A stretch of DNA of 64,000 nucleotides from Clostridiales bacterium Firm_04. Lineage in GTDB: Bacteria; Bacillota; Clostridia; Oscillospirales; Ruminococcaceae. Under the pieces are notes generated by a model. It made no database searches, was not told the DNA's origin, and worked only from the letters and a program-made list of their open reading frames with translations. Position numbers and translations under genes: made by a program. Location: assembly GCA_001603005.1 (NCBI GenBank), contig LVAJ01000032.1, positions 1 to 64,000 on the forward strand, in the 5' to 3' direction. Positions 24,962 through 31,719 of the stretch are shown piece by piece; within the stretch, counting starts at the first letter, position 1, and each line of letters opens with the position of its first letter.

Positions 24962-26004
24962 ATGATGCAACAGAAATATCACTCGACGAATTTTTGAAAC
25001 TCCCCAAGGGAAGCTATTTGCTGATTGACACACGAAACGAAGTCTCCTATCAGCTCGGTCATATTGAGGGTGCTGTCCTCCCCCATGAAAATATCAGATC
25101 AGCAGACAATCGCAAGCTGATATTTTACTGTCAGTATGGCGTGCAGAGTGTTGAAACAGCAGAGCAGTTCAGAAAACGCGGCTTTCAGGCTTACAGTCTG
25201 AAGGGCGGGTATGCGGCGTGGCTGAAAAAACAGTTTCACGCTCTGGACACAGACGAATGGGAACGCTACGACAGGCAGATAACACTGTCGCAGATCGGTG
25301 TTACTGGTCAGCTCAGGCTGAAAAATACGGCAGTGCTTATCATAGGTGCAGGGGGTCTTGGCTGTCCCTGCGGAATGTACCTCGCCGCCGCAGGGGTGGG
25401 CAGGATCGGCATTATCGACCATGACGAGGTAAGTCTTTCCAACATGAACAGGCAGGTCGCTCATCGTGAAACAGGCTTGAATAAGGCGGTCTCGCTGAAA
25501 AATACGCTCGAAGGTATCAATGACAAGATACAAGTGACGGCGTACCCTGAGCGTTTCGGTACAGATAATGCCGCCGAACTGCTTGACGGGTATGATTTTG
25601 TGATAGACTGCACGGATACTGCCGAAACAAAATTTATGGTGAATGACCTGTGCGTGCGATATGATAAGCCCTACTGCTACGGTGGTGTGATCGGCTTTGA
25701 AGGACAGGTGATGACAGTCATTCCTCACAAAACAGCTTGCCTGAGATGTATTTTTGAAGAACCGCCCACAGGCTGTGAGACCTGTGAGAGCCACGGCATC
25801 ATCGGTGCAGCGGCAGGCATGATAGGCTGTATCCAGGCACTTGAAGCGATCAAATATATCACTTCTCCGGACAGGCTCCTGACGAATCAGATATTTATCT
25901 TCAATATGCTTACCATGAAAACAAGAACTGTTGGATTTGGCGGTATCAGTTCAAAGTGCAGTATATGTGATCGTCGATTATCTCAGAGAACAGTTCATCA
26001 TTGA
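24958..26004 (+). CDS. Rhodanese-MoeB/ThiF fusion, C-terminus altered at a module junction
   Basis: A 348-residue protein. The N-terminal rhodanese domain (about 1-95) has its active-site cysteine in FYCQYGVQS. An E1-like MoeB/ThiF domain (about 100-338) has ATP motif IIGAGGLGCPCGMYL, SNMNRQ, and zinc cysteines CLRC and CSIC. It probably adenylates a sulfur-carrier protein and hands it sulfur. Rhodanese first is the reverse of eukaryotic MOCS3. The last ~10 residues (after CSICD) are read from the shifted tail of a copied ATPase gene, so the original end is lost. No partner ThiS/MoaD gene is seen. Confidence 0.8.
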   Translation: MNDATEISLDEFLKLPKGSYLLIDTRNEVSYQLGHIEGAVLPHENIRSADNRKLIFYCQYGVQSVETAEQFRKRGFQAYSLKGGYAAWLKKQFHALDTDEWERYDRQITLSQIGVTGQLRLKNTAVLIIGAGGLGCPCGMYLAAAGVGRIGIIDHDEVSLSNMNRQVAHRETGLNKAVSLKNTLEGINDKIQVTAYPERFGTDNAAELLDGYDFVIDCTDTAETKFMVNDLCVRYDKPYCYGGVIGFEGQVMTVIPHKTACLRCIFEEPPTGCETCESHGIIGAAAGMIGCIQALEAIKYITSPDRLLTNQIFIFNMLTMKTRTVGFGGISSKCSICDRRLSQRTVHH

Positions 26005-26185
26005 GCTGAAGATCTGGAACGGTTCTGCCTATAATGAAAAAGGCGAACAGCAGCTTTGTGAGTATCTGGAAAGCTTCGGTCTGAAAACCTGCTACATGCT
26101 GACGTTCAATTTCAACAAAGAAAAAGAGCAAGGCATCAAAGATGTGAAAATCGGAGATATGACCATACACGAAGCGACACTATAA
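25965..26185 (+). pseudogene. 3' end of the AAA-ATPase/nuclease gene (copy of 11250-11467)
   Basis: A 73-codon tail (FIIELKIWNGSAYNEKGEQQ onward) nearly identical to the end of the protein at 9878, with the same stop and the same downstream stem-loop. It has no start. It is fused in a different frame to the rhodanese-ThiF gene. Confidence 0.85.
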
Positions 26186-26198
26186 ACTGAAAAATGCA

Positions 26199-26250
26199 CT
26201 TCGCCCGCTGAGCAGATTCCGGTCTCATCCGGTTCCTGCACGGCGGGCGG
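26199..26250 (+). repeat. Stem-loop after the ATPase tail, second copy
   Basis: CGCCCGC...GGCGGGCG arms with an inner CCGG-TCTCAT-CCGG hairpin. It matches the element at about 11483-11530 and may be a terminator. Confidence 0.55.
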
Positions 26251-26294
26251 TTTCGGTCTATAATCATGCGCTTGTGATTCAAGCTGTTGAAAAT

Positions 26295-26351
26295 CATATT
26301 CCGCTGCGCTTCCGCATACACCTTTACTAAAACACTTCAGAGGTGATATGT
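26295..26351 (+). repeat. Module boundary R5: upstream region of the complete cwlD
   Basis: Contains GCATACACCTTTACTAAAAC and the ribosome site AGAGGTGATATGT common to all copies. The sequence before 26310 is not shared with R0, R1 and R4, so the join again lies close to the gene. Confidence 0.65.
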
Positions 26352-27098
26352 ATGAAACCGGAAATCAGAAAGATTGTTACAAGAAGCGCGTTGTTCTTCG
26401 GGATCCTCGCGGTCAGCGTTTGCGGGATGCAGCTTGCGGTGATCAGGAGCGGACGGAAACTGCCGGATGCGGTTTCCGTATCCGCAAACCGGACGCCGGT
26501 CATTGTGCTGGATGCGGGGCACGGCGGCATTGACGGCGGATGCTCCACAGCGGAAGGCGTGCCGGAAAAGGGGATCAATCTTGCGATCATGCTGGATCTG
26601 CGGGATCTGCTGGAAATGTCCGGCTTTGAGGTGCATGTCACGCGGGACAGCGACCGTTCGATCCATGACAAAGGCATCGAGGGCATTGCAAATCAGAAAA
26701 GCTCCGACATGGACAATCGCCTTGCGATCCTCAATGCGCCGGAGCATGCGGTCTGCCTTTCGATTCACCAGAATCAGTTCACCGATCCGAAGTACAGCGG
26801 TGCGCAGATGTTTTATTCCGATACCAATGACCGCAGCGAAAGTCTCGCAGAATCGCTGCAAACGGCTTTTCGGGAGCAGCTTCAGCCGGAGAACAGCCGC
26901 GAGATCAAGCGCTGCGGCAAGGAACTGTTTCTCTGCTGTTTCTGCAAGCATCCGATGGTCATGGCGGAGTGCGGCTTTCTCTCCAATCCGGACGAGGCGA
27001 AACGGCTGACCGATCCGGACTACCAGAAGCAGACTGCCTTTACGCTCTATGCCGGACTGACGCGCTGGCTTGCGGAGCAGGAACGCGCATTTACATGA
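26352..27098 (+). CDS. cwlD: N-acetylmuramoyl-L-alanine amidase, CwlD-like (complete)
   Basis: A 248-residue protein. A signal anchor lies at about residues 12-30 and an Amidase_3 domain at about 50-240. The zinc and catalytic residues are visible: His in LDAGHGG, Glu in PEKGINLAI, His in LSIHQNQF and Glu in MAECGFLSN. CwlD of spore formers removes peptides from muramic acid to allow cortex muramic lactam. Size, anchor and single domain fit CwlD. The first ~55 codons recur in the truncated copies upstream, so this 5' part was probably delivered by the latest module. Confidence 0.85.
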   Translation: MKPEIRKIVTRSALFFGILAVSVCGMQLAVIRSGRKLPDAVSVSANRTPVIVLDAGHGGIDGGCSTAEGVPEKGINLAIMLDLRDLLEMSGFEVHVTRDSDRSIHDKGIEGIANQKSSDMDNRLAILNAPEHAVCLSIHQNQFTDPKYSGAQMFYSDTNDRSESLAESLQTAFREQLQPENSREIKRCGKELFLCCFCKHPMVMAECGFLSNPDEAKRLTDPDYQKQTAFTLYAGLTRWLAEQERAFT

Positions 27099-27128
27099 TC
27101 CGCCAGCTTTCCTTCCATGATTTTTGCA

Positions 27129-27157
27129 TTGCTTTTTCGCGCAGATACGTGTATAAT
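27129..27157 (+). promoter_or_regulatory. Promoter of the small peptide gene
   Basis: TTGCTT, 17-base spacer, TATAAT. Confidence 0.7.
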
Positions 27158-27216
27158 GAAAGCATCCCGAATACATGAGAGAAACGGGAAATCGAAACAT
27201 GAAGGAGGCTGAAACC

Positions 27217-27282
27217 ATGTGTAGTACTTCGTTCTTTCAGGCGCTCTGTTCGCTTCTGAGAGCATTTGGATGCGGCTGCTGA
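27217..27282 (+). CDS. 21-residue cysteine-containing small peptide
   Basis: ATG follows AAGGAGG by nine bases. The peptide has cysteines at residues 2, 11, 19 and 21, a hydrophobic middle (FFQALCSLLRAF) and ends in GCGC. It has its own promoter (27129) and terminator (27307), so it is a complete transcription unit. An in-frame ATG 18 bases upstream has no ribosome site. I know no matching family. It might be a membrane-active or metal-binding peptide, or a dual-function RNA. Confidence 0.55.
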   Translation: MCSTSFFQALCSLLRAFGCGC

Positions 27283-27306
27283 CCGTGCTGCTGCATGAAA
27301 ATCTGC

Positions 27307-27350
27307 AAAACACCGGATGCGCATTCTCTGCCGGCGCGTCCGGTGTTTTG
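27307..27350 (+). terminator. Terminator of the small peptide gene
   Basis: AAAACACCGGA pairs with TCCGGTGTTTT; an inner GCCGGCGC segment adds structure in the loop. Confidence 0.8.
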
Positions 27351-27379
27351 TGCTGGGCAGAAATATTACGGGTTCGTAC

Positions 27380-27408
27380 TTGCTTTTTTCCGGAAACTGT
27401 GCTATAAT
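27380..27408 (+). promoter_or_regulatory. Promoter of the lipoprotein gene at 27478
   Basis: TTGCTT, 17-base spacer, TATAAT. Confidence 0.7.
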
Positions 27409-27477
27409 ATGAAAGAATGCATCGAGAGGGCAAACTGGATGCTGATTTTCACAACCCATTTTGGAGGAATGTTGTAT

Positions 27478-28113
27478 ATGAAATCTTTTCGTCAGTATGC
27501 TGCGCTGATTCTGGCAGCAGCGATTACTTGTTCCGCGGCATTCACGCTGACCGGCTGCGGAAGCAGGAATCATTCGAGCGAGGACGAATTTATCGACAGC
27601 GTGTATACGCCGGAAGTGCCGGAGAATCCGGTGCCGGATGATGTGCCGGGCAAGGAGCAGCGCGCTGCGATCGGTGATGACGTCCTCTTTGACAATAAGA
27701 TCAGCGCAAAGCTTGACCGCGTGATCGAGCTGGATGCGGTCAACAAGTCGTCTTACCGTGTGCTGCTCTGCGAAATGACGATCACGAACAATGACAGCAA
27801 GAAGATCGACTGCCAGACGCTGACGCATTTCCGGATGAACATTGACGGTGAGGATGCGGGCAATTCCGTGCGCGATATCTCGGCGGCGGTTCTTGCGCGT
27901 AAGTACTATTCCCGCACGCACTCTGACCTCAAGAGCTTCAATCAGGCGATCGAGCCGGGGCAGACGCTGCAGGGCTATGTGTATGTCTATGCGCCGACCT
28001 CGTGGGACACCATGGAGCTTGTCTATGTCCCGAAGCGCTACTACACCAATGACTGCATCATCTATGAGCTGGACGAGGATCGCTTTGAGCATTACGCAGA
28101 GGATCTCGGCTGA
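27478..28113 (+). CDS. Lipoprotein with a DUF4352/DUF5067-like domain
   Basis: A 211-residue protein. The lipoprotein signal ends in LTGCG (Cys near residue 26), then an acidic, proline-rich linker. A beta-rich domain (about 65-205) has a run of strands, YRVLLCEMTITNNDSKKIDC and an IEPGQTLQGYVYVYAP motif typical of immunoglobulin-like DUF4352/DUF5067 lipoproteins. The ATG at 27478 is 10 bases after GGAGG and preferred over the one at 27467. Function unknown. Confidence 0.7.
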   Translation: MKSFRQYAALILAAAITCSAAFTLTGCGSRNHSSEDEFIDSVYTPEVPENPVPDDVPGKEQRAAIGDDVLFDNKISAKLDRVIELDAVNKSSYRVLLCEMTITNNDSKKIDCQTLTHFRMNIDGEDAGNSVRDISAAVLARKYYSRTHSDLKSFNQAIEPGQTLQGYVYVYAPTSWDTMELVYVPKRYYTNDCIIYELDEDRFEHYAEDLG

Positions 28114-28142
28114 TACTATACTATAAAATATAAGCATGAAAA

Positions 28143-28180
28143 CCGCCGTTCCGGAGCTGATCCGGAGCGGCGGATTTTTT
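28143..28180. terminator. Bidirectional terminator
   Basis: CCGCCGTTCCGGA pairs with TCCGGAGCGGCGG, followed by ATTTTTT on the plus strand and by a T/A-rich stretch on the minus strand. It serves the convergent genes on both sides. Confidence 0.85.
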
Positions 28181-28185
28181 GCGGT

Positions 28186-28974
28186 TTATGATACGGGCGG
28201 TGTGATCTGCGGAGAGAGTGCGCCGGCAAAATAGCTTTCCGGATCGACATAGGAATCGTTGTGCAGCACCTCAAAATGCAGATGCGGCTCCATATTGCGT
28301 TCGGCTTCGTTGGTCTCGCCGACCGTGCCGAGGACTGCGCCGCGCAGAATGACGTCGCCTGCCTGCACGGACAGATTCTCATGCAGCCCGCAGTAGCGCG
28401 TCACCGTGCCGTTTTCGTGCAGCACCGAGACCGTCACGCCCCAGAGCGGATCGTTTGCAATGCCGGAGACCGTGCCGTCCTCTGTGCAGAGCACCTCTGT
28501 CCCGATCGGAACGGCATAATCCGTGCCGTTGTGCGTAGACCAGATGCCGGTCGTTGCCGATTTCACCAGCTCGCCCTGACTGAACCGCTCCAGAACCGTC
28601 CCGCTCACCGGCTGCATCGGATACAGCAGTGCGGGATCCGGCGACTGCTCCGGCTCGGTTTCCGGTGCCGGCGCTGTCTGCGGGACGGGCGCGGCTGTTG
28701 TCGTGCGCCGCAGGATCGCGGCGGCTTCCTCGGCTTCTGCGGCAGTCGTCTGCGGCTGCGTCGGGACGGTTCGTGCGGCAGTCTGTGCAGGCGCAGAGCT
28801 GCGCGTGCTGCCGGAGATTTCCGCCGCGGAACTGCTTTCCGGTACTACCGGCGGGCGCAGCCTGTCTGCCTGCGACCAGGCGTACCAGCAGGCGGCTCCG
28901 ACCATTGCGACGCTCATGCTGAGTGCCGCGTAAAAGCCCTTGCCGGACATGCCGGCTTGTTTTGTTTGTTTCAT
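28186..28974 (-). CDS. M23-family peptidase with N-terminal membrane anchor, possibly SpoIIQ
   Basis: A 262-residue protein. A membrane segment (about 13-32) is followed by a Pro/Ala/Thr-rich linker to about residue 140 and a LytM/M23 domain. All zinc and catalytic residues are present: H and D in HNGTDYAV, H in YCGLHEN and HLHFEV. SpoIIQ of spore formers has this size and layout, and clostridial forms keep the active site. CwlD and a SpoVB-like gene lie nearby. It could equally be a general cell-wall endopeptidase. The start MKQTKQAG follows AAAGGCGAT. Confidence 0.72.
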   Translation of the reverse strand: MKQTKQAGMSGKGFYAALSMSVAMVGAACWYAWSQADRLRPPVVPESSSAAEISGSTRSSAPAQTAARTVPTQPQTTAAEAEEAAAILRRTTTAAPVPQTAPAPETEPEQSPDPALLYPMQPVSGTVLERFSQGELVKSATTGIWSTHNGTDYAVPIGTEVLCTEDGTVSGIANDPLWGVTVSVLHENGTVTRYCGLHENLSVQAGDVILRGAVLGTVGETNEAERNMEPHLHFEVLHNDSYVDPESYFAGALSPQITPPVS

Positions 28975-29288
28975 AGATATCGCCTTTCTTCTTTTGCATA
29001 CTCTCGGAACAGAGCATGCGCTGCATTCAAGCCTCGTCACCCGAACGGCTTTCAGCAGTAGTATGCGGCATTTTTTCAGGTTTATGCAGGAGATTTAGTT
29101 TTGTTATATTCTCACGAAATTTTGCAGCGAGTAAACATGAAACAGGCTTTTTTCGGTTCCCATTTTTATGCAAATGAACAAAGAACGCCAAAACGCTTGC
29201 TTATCAGCGGGGATTTGTGCTATAATTATTCTGTTCCGGTTTGCGTTTTTCCGGAGCAATGCAATAAAGGGAAGGGAATTGAAACACT
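28975..29288. other. Divergent intergenic region
   Basis: Contains the 5' leaders of the M23 gene and the LRR-dockerin gene. A promoter for the latter is at 29197-29226 (TTGCTT, 18-base spacer, TATAAT). I see no further gene. Confidence 0.5.
29197..29226 (+). promoter_or_regulatory. Promoter of the LRR-dockerin gene
   Basis: TTGCTT, 18-base spacer, TATAAT. Confidence 0.65.
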
Positions 29289-31631
29289 ATGAAGGCAAAG
29301 AAATTCGCTGCCGTGCTGGCGGCAGCCGTGACGCTTTCTGCCGCATGCAGTACCGTGCTGCCGCAGAACAGCATCGCGCAGTTCGGGATTTCTGTCAGTG
29401 CCGCGGAGTATGAAACCGGCAAAGAGGGGAATCTCACCTATCAGAAGTATGCTGACTATACCGTTCTCACTGCATGTGAAAAAACGGCGGTCGGCGCAAT
29501 CAAAATTCCGGAGAAGCTCGGTGGAAACAAGGTGACCGCGATCGCGGACAATGCGTTCAGCGGATGCAAAAAGATCACCTCTGTCGAGATGCCTGACGGT
29601 CTGACCGCGATCGGGGAAAACGCGTTTGCAGACTGTGAGAGCCTCGCAGCTCTGAAGCTGAACAGCAAGATCCAGCATCTCGGCAACGGCGCATTCAGCG
29701 GCTGTATCAGCCTGCCGCGTGTCTCCATGCCGGACAGCGTGACCAAGATCGGCAAGGACTGCTTCAAGGGCTGCACGACGCTCGCAACGATCGGCGTCGG
29801 AAGCGGGCTGGCAGTTGTTTCGGATTCTGCTTTTGAGGGCTGTACTGCTCTGACAAGAGTCGAACTGCCGAAAAATGTGACCGGCATCGGCAAGTCTGCA
29901 TTCAGCGGCTGTATTTCTTTGAGTGCCGTCAATCTCTATGACGGGGTACAGAGTATCGGCACTTCTGCGTTTGCAGGCTGCAAATCGCTCAGCAAGATCA
30001 CACTGCCGGAAACGGTCAAGTCGGTCGGACAGAGCGCATTTGAGGGCTGCACCGCACTGACCGGCGTAAAACTTCCTGCGGCTGTGACAACGGTTCCGGT
30101 TTCTGCGTTCAGCAAGTGCACCAGCCTCAAGGATGTCCGCCTTTCCGCAAAAACAGAAACAATCGGCGCATATGCATTTTCGGGCTGCACGAGCCTTGCG
30201 CAGATCACACTGCCGGAGACTGTGACCGGCATTGATTCCTGTGCATTCAAGGACTGCACCGCACTGAAAAGCTTCACTGTGCCTGCAAAGGTCATTACGA
30301 TCGGAAATGCAAGCTTTGAGAACTGCACCGCACTCGAAAGCTGCACGCTGCCGGACGGACTCACATCCCTCGGCGCAAGCGTTTTCAGCGGCTGCGCAAA
30401 GCTGACCGGCATGACACTGCCCAATTCCGTTGTGAAGATGGATCAGGCAGTCTTCGCGGGATGCACCGCGCTGAAAGAGGCAAAGCTCTCCGACAGTCTG
30501 ACCGCGATCCCGTATCAGGCATTCTATCAGTGCGAATCGCTCACAGAGATGAATATTCCGGATAATGTTTCCGGTATCAGCGCATATGCCTTTTTCGGCT
30601 GCAAGGCGCTCGAAAAGCTGAAGATCGGCGACGGCACCGTCAATGTGAAAAACAGCGCGTTTCAGGATTGTGAATCGCTTGTCAGCGCAGAGTTCGGCAG
30701 CAATGTGGCTGCGATCGGCGCGGATGCGTTCCGCAACTGCAAATCGCTGAAAAAGATTGCGCTCCCGAAGGATCTGGAGATCCTTTCGCCGCATGCATTC
30801 CTCGGCTGCGCCGCACTGGAGGAGATCAGACTGCCGGAAGCGCTCAGCGCACTGACTGAGCAGGTCTTCTTCGGCTGCGCAAAGCTGGAAAATGTCGAGC
30901 TGCCGAAGAATATTGAAAAGATCGACACAGAAGCGTTCTATTACTGCACGGCGCTGAAATCTGTGACGATCCGGAATCCGGAGTGCGAGATCTTCGCGGA
31001 TGATCTGGTGTTTGCGAATAAATACGGAACACATAATACGGTCATTTACGGTGCGGAGAACTCCACTGCAAAGCAGTATGCCGCAAAATACGGCTACACA
31101 TTCAAGGAAGCCGGCGCAGCGCAGACCGATATTGCCCAGACAACGGCTGCGGCTTCGGCTGTCACGACGACCACGACTTCCGCAGCGACCGTGAGCGAGA
31201 CAACGACGACATCTGACACGCAGACCACTGCGGTCACGACCACAACTGCGGACACCACCACGACCGCAGATACCACCACAACTGCTGCGACCACCACAAC
31301 AACGGTCACGACGACTGCGGCAACAACGACCGTTCCGGTGACCACGACGGCTGTCCGCACCAAGCGTCTGCGCGGTGATCTGGACGGCGACAACAGAGTC
31401 ACGGCTGCGGATGCACAGGATACCCTGAAAGCATATGTGCAGATCCTTGCATTCGGCGAATCGACGCTGGATGCGGAGTCGTATGAGGCTGGCGACGTGG
31501 ATCGCGACAGCAGAATCACCTGCATGGACGCACAGCTTGTCCTGCGCTACTATGTTATCAATTCGCTGGTCGGCATTGATATTTCGTGGGATGTGCTGAT
31601 CGCGACGATGCGGCTTTCGGGGCTGAACTGA
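29289..31631 (+). CDS. Secreted BspA-type leucine-rich repeat protein with dockerin
   Basis: A 780-residue protein. A signal peptide of about 35-43 residues is followed by some 20 LRR_5 (BspA/TpLRR) repeats of 23 residues, each like AFSGCISLxxVxLPDSVTxIG (about 50-600). A Thr/Ala/Val linker (about 617-690) leads to a type I dockerin (about 694-780) with calcium loops DLDGDNRVTAADAQDTL and DVDRDSRITCMDAQLVL. The LRR part suggests adhesion or protein/polysaccharide binding; the dockerin would attach it to a cohesin, such as those of the scaffoldin at 44096. The start follows AAGGGAAGGGAA. Confidence 0.88.
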   Translation: MKAKKFAAVLAAAVTLSAACSTVLPQNSIAQFGISVSAAEYETGKEGNLTYQKYADYTVLTACEKTAVGAIKIPEKLGGNKVTAIADNAFSGCKKITSVEMPDGLTAIGENAFADCESLAALKLNSKIQHLGNGAFSGCISLPRVSMPDSVTKIGKDCFKGCTTLATIGVGSGLAVVSDSAFEGCTALTRVELPKNVTGIGKSAFSGCISLSAVNLYDGVQSIGTSAFAGCKSLSKITLPETVKSVGQSAFEGCTALTGVKLPAAVTTVPVSAFSKCTSLKDVRLSAKTETIGAYAFSGCTSLAQITLPETVTGIDSCAFKDCTALKSFTVPAKVITIGNASFENCTALESCTLPDGLTSLGASVFSGCAKLTGMTLPNSVVKMDQAVFAGCTALKEAKLSDSLTAIPYQAFYQCESLTEMNIPDNVSGISAYAFFGCKALEKLKIGDGTVNVKNSAFQDCESLVSAEFGSNVAAIGADAFRNCKSLKKIALPKDLEILSPHAFLGCAALEEIRLPEALSALTEQVFFGCAKLENVELPKNIEKIDTEAFYYCTALKSVTIRNPECEIFADDLVFANKYGTHNTVIYGAENSTAKQYAAKYGYTFKEAGAAQTDIAQTTAAASAVTTTTTSAATVSETTTTSDTQTTAVTTTTADTTTTADTTTTAATTTTTVTTTAATTTVPVTTTAVRTKRLRGDLDGDNRVTAADAQDTLKAYVQILAFGESTLDAESYEAGDVDRDSRITCMDAQLVLRYYVINSLVGIDISWDVLIATMRLSGLN

Positions 31632-31660
31632 TCCGGCGCCTGACCGCGTAAACGCATAAC

Positions 31661-31714
31661 AATTTTCGCCATAGTATTTCTGATTTGCATGCGGAAATAC
31701 TATGGCGATTTTGT
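31661..31714. terminator. Bidirectional terminator
   Basis: AATTTTCGCCATAGTATTTC pairs with GAAATACTATGGCGATTTT. It ends the LRR-dockerin gene and the convergent flippase gene. Confidence 0.9.
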
Positions 31715-31719
31715 TTGTA

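Larger units (their letters stand above)
2150..26351. mobile_element. Tandem array of accessory modules delimited by cwlD 5' remnants
   Basis: Five partial copies of the cwlD promoter and 5' coding region lie ahead of the one complete cwlD gene at 26352. Between them sit five unrelated cargo sets of about 3.5 to 7 kb. The three best-preserved partial copies (9361, 13439, 21898) leave the cwlD sequence at the same codon and enter the same foreign tail. That geometry fits repeated insertion at one site in cwlD, with the element supplying a replacement 5' end. No integrase, transposase or resolvase is seen, so the mechanism is inferred. The array may extend left of the window. Confidence 0.6.

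Noticed and set aside
1-26351. Conventional integrated prophage or conjugative element
   Set aside because: No integrase, relaxase, capsid, portal, terminase or type IV secretion gene is present; the cargo consists of metabolic, transport and regulatory genes.
29560-30950. Tandem 69-base periodicity in the LRR gene as a DNA repeat or CRISPR-like array
   Set aside because: The period equals the 23-residue LRR_5 repeat, with diverged codons and an open frame; it is protein repeat structure.
31190-31350. Low-complexity ACC/ACG-rich stretch as a microsatellite
   Set aside because: It encodes the Thr-rich linker between LRR domain and dockerin.
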